Positions 16,979-26,607 are shown, counted from the first letter of the stretch. The stretch is 64,000 nucleotides of DNA from Algoriphagus pacificus (GCF_017254845.1 NZ_JAFKCU010000006.1:1-64000), one strand, 5' to 3'. The notes: generated by a model not told the origin, from the letters alone. Translations and numbers: made by a program.

Positions 16979-17201
16979 TTCGTGAATTTAAAATTATTGG
17001 ATGAGTAATTTAAAATTAAAGTAAGGAATTCAAATAGGAATTGGTGGACATTACATGTTTTGACAGAGCGTGCAGGAGAAACGGGATTATAGAAGGACTA
17101 GAACAAGAGATTGAAAGGAGTATGGGTTTCGACTTCGCTCAACCTGACATGGACTTAGCTCAACCTTAGATAGATTTATTTATGCTGCTTTTTTAAACTA
17201 G

Positions 17202-18416
17202 TTATTTGGCAATCACAGATTCATAAACCCCCTCCAATTCCTCTACCATTCTTTTCATACTGAATTGCTGAACCACACGTTCGCGGGCAGCGAGGGACAT
17301 CTGGGAATGGAGCTCTGGATTTTGGATTAGTTGGATGCAGTAGTCTACCAAATCTTCGTATTCTTCTATTTCGGATAAGAAACCCTGAACTCCATGTTGA
17401 ACCACTTCCCCTATCCCTCCTGCTCTGGTGGCAACAACAGGGACTTCACAAGACATGGCTTCCAGCATAGCAATGGGTAATCCCTCAAACTCGGAAGTAC
17501 TGAGGTAAATATCCATAATTGAGAGATAAGGAATTACTTGTTTTTGAACTCCAACCCAATGGAATTTTTTGGACCTACCAGATAGAGCGATTTGCTCTAA
17601 AATTCGCTCTCTCCAATCTCCATCTCCAACAAGTAAAAAATGAGTGTCAGGACAAGTATCTAAAATCTTTAAGGCTAGCTCCACCCAAATCCATAAGCGC
17701 TTTTGAGAACGGAAAACGGCCACTTTACCGATTACTTTGGAATCAGTTGGAATGCCTAAGAATGATTTCAATTCGTCATTTTGAAGTGTGGAAAGATTAG
17801 AAGTATCCTTGTGATAGTCATTGGAAGAAGAGTCAAAATCTGACATCTGACATCTGACATCTGATATCCTTTTAAACACTTCGGTATTCACTCCATTCTG
17901 GATCATTTTGACTTTGAGGCGGGCTCCGCGCTGGTAAGGGTCGATCATGGAGTTGAGCTGCATGGACAGGGCTACTTCATTGGAAACTGCAATGGCAATA
18001 TCCTGCTGCTTAAAGGTCATGCGATTACCCCAATACGAAAGCTTATTATATCGCTCCCAGGTATTATGCTCTGTGTAGACAATTGGAATATTAAGCTTAT
18101 TTCCTACAAAGCGAGCTAAAATCCCAGCCCAAGGTAAGTGGGCATGGATGATATCAATTCCCAAATCTTTGGCAAATTTCCGTACTTTATTTACTTGAAA
18201 AAATAAACCCAAATTGCCCGAAGGAATCAAGTGAACTTTGATTCCTGCCGCCTCTAATTCATCCACAATATTCTTCTCCTGCTGATAGAAATACAGGCAA
18301 TGAAACTCAAATCTATCTTGATGATGTACCAGAGCAGTTTCAGGAATCAACTTTTCCGCACCACCTCTGCCGAGGGATTTGATGAGGTGGAGTATTTTTA
18401 TTTTTGTTTTTGACAA
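17202..18416 (-). CDS. GT4 family glycosyltransferase with in-frame repeat insertion
   Basis: A 404-residue GT-B enzyme: N-terminal ILHLIKSLGRGGAEKL (glycine loop), C-terminal donor site EFEGLPIAMLEAM (E-x7-E) followed by SCEVPVVATRAGG. It transfers a nucleotide-activated sugar to a growing glycan in the cytoplasm. Residues about 182-197 (ISDVRCQMSDFDSSS) translate tandem CTGACATCTGACATCTGA, a repeat type otherwise intergenic, placed between the two Rossmann domains where an insertion is tolerable. Probably functional. Confidence 0.88.
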   Translation of the reverse strand: MSKTKIKILHLIKSLGRGGAEKLIPETALVHHQDRFEFHCLYFYQQEKNIVDELEAAGIKVHLIPSGNLGLFFQVNKVRKFAKDLGIDIIHAHLPWAGILARFVGNKLNIPIVYTEHNTWERYNKLSYWGNRMTFKQQDIAIAVSNEVALSMQLNSMIDPYQRGARLKVKMIQNGVNTEVFKRISDVRCQMSDFDSSSNDYHKDTSNLSTLQNDELKSFLGIPTDSKVIGKVAVFRSQKRLWIWVELALKILDTCPDTHFLLVGDGDWRERILEQIALSGRSKKFHWVGVQKQVIPYLSIMDIYLSTSEFEGLPIAMLEAMSCEVPVVATRAGGIGEVVQHGVQGFLSEIEEYEDLVDYCIQLIQNPELHSQMSLAARERVVQQFSMKRMVEELEGVYESVIAK

Positions 18417-18453
18417 AGTGGGTAATTAGTAAATCAGTTTATTAGGAAATTAG

Positions 18454-19530
18454 TTACTTAATTATTTGAAAATAGAAGGATTCGAACTTTTTGGCAATTT
18501 GATGCAATTGGTAGTTTTTTAAAACAAATTCTTTTGCAGAAGTAGTGATTTTATCAATTGCTTTTGGGGATAAATTTATGACCTCTATGATAGCTTCTTC
18601 AAATTTCTTAGAATTTCCAGGATCAATTAGCCAACCTGTTTCACCATCTATTACTACTTCTGAAATCCCTCCAACAGCATAAGCAATTACTAGAATTTTA
18701 TGGGCAAAGGCCTCCAGAATTACAGAAGGCAAACCCTCTATTATACTAGGCAAAACGAGAATTGCATTCTGTGGAATTTGTTCGAATGGATTTTCTACAA
18801 CTCCTTTAAATAGAACTGTATTATTTAAACCTAAATCCATTATTGATTTTTGAATCTCTTGTTTTAAAGGTCCATCTCCAAACAACCATAGGTTGAGATC
18901 TGGAAATTTCGATTTCAGATTAGAAAAAATAGAAATCAGTTCTTGATGATTTTTCTCAAAGGTAAATCCACCAATATGCACTAACAAGGGAGTTTCTGAA
19001 GTCTTTTTCTCAAATTGCTTATTAGGAATTTCTATTCCAATTGGAATTACTTCATGAGCTTTATTAAAATGAAAAATTGAATTGAAATCTGATTTGGAAC
19101 TTTGGCTTACAGACAAAATACCATCAACTTGTTTATACAGGTATTTATTAAAATTCTTAATTAATGCACTTTGGATGTACTGACTTATTTGAGAAGCATT
19201 TCTAAAAATTATTGGTGTTTTCCATCCAAATACTTTCTTGGAAAAAACGGTGAATTTTAAAGTATCAGCTGCATTTGCTTGAATAAGATCTGGCTTTTCA
19301 GTTTTAATTAATTCCGCAAATTCTCTCCAAGCTTTAAGATCCCAAAGTCTGTTTTTAATAGATCTTTTTAATTGAATTTGTTCTCCTGAAAAAGGTAATT
19401 CAAAATTTCCCTCAAAAAGAGAAATTAGAATAACCTCATGCCCTATTTCTTTTAGTTTTTCAGAAAGAAGGCAAGTAAAAAGTTCAACTCCTCTTGCTTG
19501 TGGCTTTTGAATAACCTGAAAAATTTTCAT
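18454..19530 (-). CDS. GT4 family glycosyltransferase
   Basis: A 358-residue GT-B protein with an N-terminal KIFQVIQKPQARGVELFTC, mid-protein HIGGFTFEKNHQELI, and donor-site IIEGLPSVILEAFAHKI followed by VGGISEVV. The length is standard and it shows no insertion, in contrast to its neighbours. Its start overlaps the stop of the formyltransferase fusion gene by 4 bp, so the two are translationally coupled. The acceptor and donor sugars are not predictable. Confidence 0.88.
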   Translation of the reverse strand: MKIFQVIQKPQARGVELFTCLLSEKLKEIGHEVILISLFEGNFELPFSGEQIQLKRSIKNRLWDLKAWREFAELIKTEKPDLIQANAADTLKFTVFSKKVFGWKTPIIFRNASQISQYIQSALIKNFNKYLYKQVDGILSVSQSSKSDFNSIFHFNKAHEVIPIGIEIPNKQFEKKTSETPLLVHIGGFTFEKNHQELISIFSNLKSKFPDLNLWLFGDGPLKQEIQKSIMDLGLNNTVLFKGVVENPFEQIPQNAILVLPSIIEGLPSVILEAFAHKILVIAYAVGGISEVVIDGETGWLIDPGNSKKFEEAIIEVINLSPKAIDKITTSAKEFVLKNYQLHQIAKKFESFYFQIIK

Positions 19531-21161
19531 TTTCTATAGTAAGCGTCTGAAAAAACCCATTCATCCGTAAAATTAAATGTATGGGTACCCAGTTGATTTT
19601 TTGAATTATCTGGCTCTAGGACTGCCACCGTTGCTTCTTTATATTCTTCAGGGGTAAGATTTAAAATCTCCTGAATTTTCACTTTATGACCGTACCTCAA
19701 ACCTGAATCCTGAGCTGGTCTAAATAATTTTCCTCCCTTTTGAAAAATCCTTCCAGCAGGCCTGGATGAATTAACATCAGACACTATTGGATTTAATGAA
19801 TGGGCTATCCATTTTGGTTCTAATAAACTTGCTGAATAATAGGCATATAATTCTACAAAGGCTGAAGTACCTTTATGAGGCCTTTGATTCACAAACAACC
19901 AATACCTGTCTTCAACTTTTATTAGTGTGGGATCATAAGCTTCTCCTTCAAAAAACACTTCTACTTTTGTCCATTTAAAAGGGAATTCTAAAGCTTTGTA
20001 AATAAATAGCTTTCCTATTTCTCCCGATTCTGGGATCAAATAAAACTCATTATTTTCTACCCAAATAAAAGGGTAGGAAAGATGCCATTCTTCCTCCAAT
20101 ACATCTTTTGGGTCTATCATTTTCTTTCCATCCCATTCTGCGACAGAAATTTTTCCTTTATTGGAATGGTATTTAAAATCTTCAAAAAATACCCAGGTCT
20201 TTTTGTCTTTTTCTATAGGAAAAGGATCTGCCCAGAAAGATCCTTTTGAATGTAAACCTTTTGGAGGTTTAATGGAATGGAAATTAAAGACACTTAAATT
20301 TGATAAAATATTTCTCTCATTTCTAGCTACTACTATTTCCCAGTAAGGTTTTTTAAATCTCTCATTTATTTTCCTGAATATATTTCTGAAAGTAAGTTCA
20401 GAAGCCAAAATCGCCATCTTCACTAAGGCTGGAGGTGTTAAAAGTGGGACCTCTGACTTTATTGGGAATAGATTATTATGTAATTCTTTTTCCCATTTAT
20501 CAATTCCACTTGTCTTTATTTGACGGATAACACGAGGGATTATAAAGCTTGAGAGCCAGAAAATTTTATTAGCATTTCTCTGTACGGAAAGTGGATCTGT
20601 TTGTGAAAAGGATTTATACAAAACTTGTCCATCATCAAGTCTTTCAGATAATCTTTGAAGAACCACTCCAGTAGTTTCCTTTTTCAACATTACTTCCCAA
20701 AACCCTGGAGGTCCTCCTTTATAAAATTGATTATCCCCATGATGGAAAGACCAGACGCCTAGTTTGGGGATCTCGAGAATTTTACCCCTGAGAATTCTAA
20801 AGCCAAAACGAAGAATAATATCAGGATTTATTGTACTGATTTTATCCAGATCCTCTTTTTGAAAATAATCTGAGTACTTCTTTTGAATTGGGGTAATTGG
20901 TATAGAAGGTATATCCCATCCTTTTATATTCCTGATATCTTTTTGTGCAAAAGCATCAGGAGTTATTAAAAAAAGTTTCCGGTCTATTGCTCTATACAAG
21001 CGGTACAGGAATGGGGATTTTTTACCGCTGGATTTAGGCTTTTGATTAATAGCAGCTAAAACTATTTCCGCATTTTTTTCTTTGAGGACTTGTTCAACAG
21101 CTTCAAGCACCCATGCAGAAACAATGAAGGAATCCAACAAAAGAATTACCCTAAGCTTCAC
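19527..21161 (-). CDS. Formyltransferase-like / GINT1-type glycosyltransferase-associated fusion protein
   Basis: A 544-residue two-domain protein. Residues 1-210 resemble the formyl-transferase fold (Met-tRNA formyltransferase/ArnA type): ILRFGFRILRGKILEIPKLG, then WSFHHGDNQFYKGGPPGFW, GVVLQRL and DDGQVLYKS. Residues about 270-540 resemble the beta-propeller-like domain annotated in glucosamine inositolphosphorylceramide transferase 1 (GINT1) homologues: SFWADPFP, WVFFEDFKY, GKISVAEW, HLSYPFIWV, FYLIPESGE. It probably modifies an amino sugar (N-formylation) within the glycan pathway. It sits between two GT4 genes, overlapping both (11 bp and 4 bp). The canonical catalytic Asn-His-Asp set should be checked: HHGD is present, the Asn less clear. 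Confidence 0.7.
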   Translation of the reverse strand: MKLRVILLLDSFIVSAWVLEAVEQVLKEKNAEIVLAAINQKPKSSGKKSPFLYRLYRAIDRKLFLITPDAFAQKDIRNIKGWDIPSIPITPIQKKYSDYFQKEDLDKISTINPDIILRFGFRILRGKILEIPKLGVWSFHHGDNQFYKGGPPGFWEVMLKKETTGVVLQRLSERLDDGQVLYKSFSQTDPLSVQRNANKIFWLSSFIIPRVIRQIKTSGIDKWEKELHNNLFPIKSEVPLLTPPALVKMAILASELTFRNIFRKINERFKKPYWEIVVARNERNILSNLSVFNFHSIKPPKGLHSKGSFWADPFPIEKDKKTWVFFEDFKYHSNKGKISVAEWDGKKMIDPKDVLEEEWHLSYPFIWVENNEFYLIPESGEIGKLFIYKALEFPFKWTKVEVFFEGEAYDPTLIKVEDRYWLFVNQRPHKGTSAFVELYAYYSASLLEPKWIAHSLNPIVSDVNSSRPAGRIFQKGGKLFRPAQDSGLRYGHKVKIQEILNLTPEEYKEATVAVLEPDNSKNQLGTHTFNFTDEWVFSDAYYRK

Positions 21162-22380
21162 TTCTTAAGTTTTGATAGATTTTATGCAATGTTTGTTCGT
21201 ATTGGACAGCAATTTTCTCAATATCAAACCTGGTAATTGCTTCCTCCTTAGCCTTTTTTCCTAATTCCGCCATATGTACTGGATTTTCTATGGCAAAAAC
21301 CATCTGATTGGCCAAATGTTCTGAATTTTGAACTTCAAAAATCAAAGCATTCTTAGTACTCACAGCCTCTAAATTCATAGAAATATTTGAGGCAATAATT
21401 GGAATTCCCGCCATCATGGCTTCTACTAGAGCACCCGAAAAACCTTCATACCAACTAGGGAACAGAAAACAGTTGAATGACGTCGGATGTCCGATGTCCG
21501 ATGTCGGATGTTCTTGAAAGTTTTGATCAATCACTGATGAATTTCCACCTGAGGACAATAAGTCAATAGGATTGGGGATTTTTCCCGGAAGAAAGATCGA
21601 GTCTTTGAGGTTTAAATCCTGGATTAGCTTTTCAAACTCTGATCTAAAAGGCCCTTCCCCAAAAATAGTCAAGGAACAATTTGGGTACTTTTCGACAACT
21701 ATCGAAAAAGCATTGATTGCATTTTGAAAGCCTTTGCGTTCCAGCAGTCTACCATAAGAGATAAAGTTAAACTGGCCGTCATTGCGAGGAGGAACGACCA
21801 AGCAATCTTGTTTATCATCACTACAATCAAGACTTTTAGGAAATATTAGAGGCACCTCCCTCCCCCTATATACAACTGAAATCTTTTTTGGGTCTAATCC
21901 AAGTGCCTTTACATGCGAGTCTGCCAAAGCATTAGCATTTGATATCCAGTGCTTAGGAATCCCAGCTGTCAATCGATCTAGCCAATAAACAAGTTTGTAC
22001 TTTAATCCCTTTTTGTCCTTCCATGCAAATGTACCATAGCTATCATTTACTAAGGTTCCAACCAAGGGTACCCCGCTGATCTTTGAGGCAATTCTAGAGA
22101 CAATATCCGCTCGCCAAAGGCTGGAAATCAGTAGATCTGGTTTTTCTCTTTGAATCAGTTTTAACAATCGGGAAACTGCCAATGGAAAATGATAGGACTC
22201 AGGAATATCTAAAAAAATAAGCCGGATTCCGGCTCTTTCATATTTTTCTCTTAATTCATGCCTAGGATAGAAGTACACAAAAAGGATTTCTACATCTTTC
22301 GAAAACCTAGAAAGAATTTCTAGATGACTTTTTTCTGCACCAGCATTTATTAAGGCATCTTGAGTAAAGATGATTTTCAA
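21151..22380 (-). CDS. GT4 family glycosyltransferase with two repeat-derived insertions
   Basis: A 409-residue GT-B enzyme: N-terminal DALINAGAEKSHLEIL, C-terminal YEGFSGALVEAMMAGIPIIA (E-x7-E). Two segments are repeat translations: residues about 190-203 (DCLVVPPRNDG) match the ATTGCGAGG..AAGCAATCT family, and residues about 286-300 (HPTSDIGHPTS) come from GTCGGATGTCCGATGTC strings. Both preserve the frame and lie outside the catalytic motifs. It is first of the GT4 group, with 160 bp to the divergent methyltransferase. Confidence 0.85.
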   Translation of the reverse strand: MKIIFTQDALINAGAEKSHLEILSRFSKDVEILFVYFYPRHELREKYERAGIRLIFLDIPESYHFPLAVSRLLKLIQREKPDLLISSLWRADIVSRIASKISGVPLVGTLVNDSYGTFAWKDKKGLKYKLVYWLDRLTAGIPKHWISNANALADSHVKALGLDPKKISVVYRGREVPLIFPKSLDCSDDKQDCLVVPPRNDGQFNFISYGRLLERKGFQNAINAFSIVVEKYPNCSLTIFGEGPFRSEFEKLIQDLNLKDSIFLPGKIPNPIDLLSSGGNSSVIDQNFQEHPTSDIGHPTSFNCFLFPSWYEGFSGALVEAMMAGIPIIASNISMNLEAVSTKNALIFEVQNSEHLANQMVFAIENPVHMAELGKKAKEEAITRFDIEKIAVQYEQTLHKIYQNLRSEA

Positions 22381-22540
22381 AAGAGAAAGTTTAAACTATT
22401 AAATGACATTTATCTTTTTGATTTTATTGCTTTATAATCAATACCCGCTGTATAGCCATAGATTTTATAGGTGTTACTTATGAAAAATTATTAAATAAGC
22501 TATTCGGGTAAAACAGAGTTTATATTTCTAAATTCAAAAG

Positions 22541-23311
22541 ATGAAATCGAATAAATACTACAAAGACAATTTCTATAAATCCAGAGACTCAAACACTAAA
22601 GAATCGGCATCTCAAATACTCCAATTATTATTTAACTACTTTAAGCCAAAATCAATGGTTGACTTTGGCTGCGGCGTAGGCACTTGGGTTAAAATAGGAC
22701 AAGAACTTGGGGTTCAAGAAATCCTTGGTCTTGAAGGAAATTGGCTTGACAAAAGTCATTTGGTAATTCCTGAAAGTAGTTTTCAGCATAAAGATTTAAC
22801 TACGAGTTTTATCCTCAACAAAGAATACGATTTAGCAATTTCCTTAGAAGTCGCTGAGCATATCAATGAAAAGTATTCAACTAATTTCATAAACAATTTA
22901 ACTTCAGCCTCTAAAATCATACTTTTTTCAGCAGCAATTCCTGGTCAAAGGGGTGCTGGACATGTTAATGAACAATGGCCAGAGTATTGGATAGAAAAAT
23001 TTAAGTCAAAAGGATATGTAGCTCTTGATCTGATTCGGCCTTATATCTGGGACAACAATGATATCAAGAGTTGGTACAAACAAAATACCCTAGTGTTTAT
23101 AGATAAAAACAAACTTGAGGAATTACCTGTACTGCTTAAATTTATTGATGAGAAGAAAAAAATGTGGGCTATTGTTCATCCGGATACTTTTAAAAGGCAG
23201 ATCGATATATCTCACCCAAGATTTTCTACACTCCCCAAAGTTTTAGGAAGTATCCCAAGGTTAAGTTTTAATGCCATTAAAAATTTGGCAAAAAAAGCTC
23301 TCAATAGGTAA
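22541..23311 (+). CDS. SAM-dependent methyltransferase
   Basis: A 256-residue class I methyltransferase with motif I VDFGCGVGTWVKIG (about 41-54), an acidic LEGNW after strand 2, and a post-motif LAISLEVAEHI. The FSAAIPGQRGAGHVNEQWP segment is shared almost exactly with the methyltransferase at 31389-32108, so the two are paralogs and probably methylate sugars (inference). It is the only plus-strand gene in about 30 kb of minus-strand glycan genes, suggesting separate insertion or inversion. The leader is A/T-rich. Confidence 0.85.
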   Translation: MKSNKYYKDNFYKSRDSNTKESASQILQLLFNYFKPKSMVDFGCGVGTWVKIGQELGVQEILGLEGNWLDKSHLVIPESSFQHKDLTTSFILNKEYDLAISLEVAEHINEKYSTNFINNLTSASKIILFSAAIPGQRGAGHVNEQWPEYWIEKFKSKGYVALDLIRPYIWDNNDIKSWYKQNTLVFIDKNKLEELPVLLKFIDEKKKMWAIVHPDTFKRQIDISHPRFSTLPKVLGSIPRLSFNAIKNLAKKALNR

Positions 23312-23372
23312 ATAAAAATACTTTTTAGTTTTTAAAGTCAACTGAGTCATGAAAAGGTCAATAAAATGGATA

Positions 23373-23906
23373 TTAATTATAAAAATTTATATAATCTTCA
23401 GAAGATTTACCTTCAATTATTTTCGCTGGGTTTCCAATTACCATGCAATTGTCAGGAACATCTATATTAACAAAAGTTAGTGGCGCGATAAGGACATTAT
23501 CTCCTATGATGATATTTCCAGCAAGCACTGCATTGGGCCCAATCCATACTCTATTACCGACTAAAGGAGCACCTTTTCGTGGGCCTTTGTTAATTCGACC
23601 AATTGTAACCCCTTGAGCAATGTTACAATTTTCTCCGATTACCGCTTCATTGGAAATCACTATTCCACCGAAATGCCCCATGAATAAGCCTCCTGAGATT
23701 TTAGTGATGTGAGGAATTTGAAATCCATATTTGACCTGCATCCATTTAAAAAATAATCTCGATAAAAGGCCAATTGGATGCAACTTTGAATAATGAGAAG
23801 AAATCCTCATCAAAACCAGGAATCGAAATGCGGGATTTGAAACTCCATTTATAAATGTTGAACCATACCTCTTTCTATCCTGATTGATAAGTTCTTTTAA
23901 GCCCAT
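23373..23906 (-). CDS. Left-handed beta-helix acetyltransferase (CysE/WcaF-like)
   Basis: A 177-residue protein with hexapeptide repeats (IGENCNIAQGVTIG, VGNRVWIGPNAVLAGNIIIGDNV) and the family-typical ending VPDNCMVIGNPAK. The helical N-terminus resembles serine O-acetyltransferase-like sugar acetyltransferases of polysaccharide loci. It uses acetyl-CoA to O-acetylate a sugar. It starts 10 bp after the GT2 gene, in operon. Confidence 0.85.
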   Translation of the reverse strand: MGLKELINQDRKRYGSTFINGVSNPAFRFLVLMRISSHYSKLHPIGLLSRLFFKWMQVKYGFQIPHITKISGGLFMGHFGGIVISNEAVIGENCNIAQGVTIGRINKGPRKGAPLVGNRVWIGPNAVLAGNIIIGDNVLIAPLTFVNIDVPDNCMVIGNPAKIIEGKSSEDYINFYN

Positions 23907-23916
23907 ATTTTTTTCT

Positions 23917-24786
23917 TCAAGAAATAAAACGAATTGTAATCGGGTCTAGGGTCATTCCTTTTTTGTTTAAAAGGCCATGCCATAAACCCATAAACTTTAA
24001 TCCAATCCGCAGGGAGCGATCGGGAGCTGGTATGCAAGCTAAAACTCGCTTTGTGAAAAAAAATATAAAATCAGCAAAGGTGATTAAGGTAAAATGTTTT
24101 TTCACAAATAACACATAGTTTCTCTCTGTGTAATAACCTCTCCAAAGCGACGATTTAGTAAAACCAGAGCCATCTCCTAAGTGAAGCACCTCATGGAAAT
24201 CATTTTCAACAACACCAATCCTAAAGCCTGCTTTTTTAATTCTGAAACAATATTCATAATCATCTACCATCATAAACCAATCCTCTTCAGGTATCCCAAT
24301 ATTCTTTACAACCTTAAAACTTAGTATTGCTCCATCAAATACAACAAAATCTACTTCTTGGATAGATTTATCTAATGGTTTTACAACATGGCGCTTTCCT
24401 ACTTTATTTATACTTCCCAAAGGAGCTAACAAATCGTAAGGAGATTGATCAATTTGTCTAACTAAAATTTCTACAAGAGATTTAGAAGGGATACTATCAT
24501 CTTCCAAAAAGACAACATATTCAGGATGAATAGGATTAGTAAGTAATAATTCTAGTGCCAGAGCTAATCCTGCACCATGTCCAATATTTGAATTTGCCCT
24601 TAATATATCTAATTGTAAAATGCCTGAAAACTGCCTTAATAATTCAGGAGTATGATCCGTACTACAATTATCTACTATGACAAAATTCAAATAATTCCAA
24701 TTGTAGACTTTTATCTTTTTCAATAAAACTTCTAATTCATTAGCTCGATTATAAGTAACTAGAATTATCGAGACATTATTTTCCAT
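23917..24786 (-). CDS. GT2 glycosyltransferase, galactofuranosyl/rhamnosyl-transferase-like
   Basis: A 289-residue GT-A enzyme: VSIILVTYNRANELEVLL at the N-terminus, donor/metal site VVFLEDDSIPS, later WFMMVDDYEYCFRIKKAG and RGYYTERNYVLF. The DDxEYCxR and YYxxRN pattern fits the rhamnosyl/galactofuranosyltransferase-like subgroup. Five bp separate it from the preceding GT2 gene. Confidence 0.87.
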   Translation of the reverse strand: MENNVSIILVTYNRANELEVLLKKIKVYNWNYLNFVIVDNCSTDHTPELLRQFSGILQLDILRANSNIGHGAGLALALELLLTNPIHPEYVVFLEDDSIPSKSLVEILVRQIDQSPYDLLAPLGSINKVGKRHVVKPLDKSIQEVDFVVFDGAILSFKVVKNIGIPEEDWFMMVDDYEYCFRIKKAGFRIGVVENDFHEVLHLGDGSGFTKSSLWRGYYTERNYVLFVKKHFTLITFADFIFFFTKRVLACIPAPDRSLRIGLKFMGLWHGLLNKKGMTLDPITIRFIS

Positions 24787-24791
24787 TAAGA

Positions 24792-25712
24792 TTACCGTCC
24801 AGAAATAGTAAATTTATTATTAGAAAGCTTTCCTGAGATCCCATGTACCACTCCTTTCACAATATTTTGAAAATTCTCTTTACCATAATTAAAGCCATAC
24901 TTAAAACCAATTAAAGATTTTAAACAATTTTTAAATATTTGGTAAAGAAGTGCAAATATGAACCTATTCGACTTAAGAATGTAAATTAGGTTCCTTGTGC
25001 TATAATATTGTCTTTTAAGGCCAGCCGAAGACTTTTTTAAATAGATAGGCCTATTAAAATCAATTCTATTATACCTTTTTCTTAAAGACAAGAAAAAACC
25101 ACTTTCAACAATTGATTTAAACCCTTTTTTCTTAAGTTTCAAATCAAAATCAAGTTCCTCAAATCCATAAAAAAGATTATGATTAGGAAGAACACCTGCT
25201 TCTATTACTGTCCTGTTTACAATTTTACATTGCCCACCAGATATTGTATCAACTTGTAGCAAATCTGAGTTTTGAAGTTCATAATCAGTGATCCTTATAA
25301 TTTTTCCTAAATGACAATTAAATCTCTGACCAACTATTCCAAGTTGACCGATATTATGGATTTTAGAATCTTTTATTGCCAAAAACTGCTTTTCAAAAGT
25401 CTCAGGAACCGGTGGAGGGTCATCATCATCACCCCAAAGAATCCAGTCATAACCCGCATTAGAGACTAACTCCAAGCCAATTCTAGCAGCTCCTGCTGGT
25501 CCTGAATTGAATCCAACTCTATGGTATATCAATCGCTCATCTTCAAGATTCTTAATTAGATTTTGGGTGAACATATCTTCAGAATTATCGATAATCCACA
25601 ATTTTTCAGGAGGACAGGATTGTGAAAATAATTTTTGAATAGTCTCGTGTAAGATATTTGGTCTTTGATAAGTGATAACAAATCCAGCAAACTTCAGCAT
25701 GTTTGGTATCAA
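24792..25712 (-). CDS. GT2 glycosyltransferase, galactofuranosyl/rhamnosyl-transferase-like
   Basis: A 306-residue GT-A enzyme with FVITYQRPNILHETI, donor site WILWGDDDDPPP, GFEELDFDLKLKKKGF and YYSTRNLIYIL. Same subgroup as the flanking GT2 genes, but the acceptor half has diverged. It overlaps the upstream GT2 gene by 4 bp. Confidence 0.87.
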   Translation of the reverse strand: MIPNMLKFAGFVITYQRPNILHETIQKLFSQSCPPEKLWIIDNSEDMFTQNLIKNLEDERLIYHRVGFNSGPAGAARIGLELVSNAGYDWILWGDDDDPPPVPETFEKQFLAIKDSKIHNIGQLGIVGQRFNCHLGKIIRITDYELQNSDLLQVDTISGGQCKIVNRTVIEAGVLPNHNLFYGFEELDFDLKLKKKGFKSIVESGFFLSLRKRYNRIDFNRPIYLKKSSAGLKRQYYSTRNLIYILKSNRFIFALLYQIFKNCLKSLIGFKYGFNYGKENFQNIVKGVVHGISGKLSNNKFTISGR

Positions 25713-26596
25713 TATTTAGAAGGATCATATGTTCTCCCTCTTCTATTTAAAAGGGCATCTCTTACGGCTCTAAACTTAAAGTGAAGCCTTTCTAGTTTCC
25801 TATCACCAAAAAAAATGATTGCGTAGGTATATTTTAATTCCCGTATTAACCATCCTTTAATTATCATAAAAGACTTTCGGTTAATACCAAGCCAAAGAAG
25901 ATTTCTTGTATTATAATATTGTCTCCAAGGAGGGGTTCCCGATATGGATCCTAGTTTACCATCTTCTAAAAGTCCATTTGGTAAAACATAACAGGAATAC
26001 CCTGCATCTTTAGCTCTTAAACAATAATCGTATTCATATACTCCCATGAAAAATTCAGGATCGCAATATCCAATTTTTGTTATTAATTCAGATGAAATCA
26101 TACATCCATCAAATGTGATCAAATCGGTTTTGATCAATTTATCACTAATTGGAATTGAATACTGAACCCCAATTCCTTTCCATTTAAGTAATAAAGCTTC
26201 ACCATTTGGATTTAAATTAGCCACTTTAAGAAAAGCCAACTTATGATCAGAGCATGAATTCAATGCTGAAATCATTGATTCTAAGCAACCTTTTTTTGGT
26301 CGTGAATCATCATTACATAAAAAACACCAATCATACCCTTTTTTAAAAGAAATCTCCAGTCCTTTTGCAAAACCTCCTGCAGATGCAATATTTTCTGGAA
26401 GGTTAATTAAACTCAAGTTTGGAAAAATTGATTCAATTAATTCTTGAGTCCCATCATTGCTATTGTTATTTATAACAAAAATATCACACTCTTGAAATCC
26501 ATTAAATCTTAGAGACTTTATTGTTTTAATCAATTCATCTTTTCTATTGAATGTAACAACTAGTGCGGAAATTTTTAATTTTAAGTTAAATACCAA
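25709..26596 (-). CDS. GT2 glycosyltransferase, galactofuranosyl/rhamnosyl-transferase-like
   Basis: A 295-residue GT-A enzyme: SALVVTFNRKDELIKTI, NNNSNDGTQELI, donor site CFLCNDDSRPK, GVYEYDYCLRAKDAGY and RQYYNTRNLLWL. Third of a tandem trio of related GT2 genes (23.9-26.6 kb), which suggests local duplication with divergence. Confidence 0.87.
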   Translation of the reverse strand: MVFNLKLKISALVVTFNRKDELIKTIKSLRFNGFQECDIFVINNNSNDGTQELIESIFPNLSLINLPENIASAGGFAKGLEISFKKGYDWCFLCNDDSRPKKGCLESMISALNSCSDHKLAFLKVANLNPNGEALLLKWKGIGVQYSIPISDKLIKTDLITFDGCMISSELITKIGYCDPEFFMGVYEYDYCLRAKDAGYSCYVLPNGLLEDGKLGSISGTPPWRQYYNTRNLLWLGINRKSFMIIKGWLIRELKYTYAIIFFGDRKLERLHFKFRAVRDALLNRRGRTYDPSKY

Positions 26597-26607
26597 AATA
26601 ATTTAAT

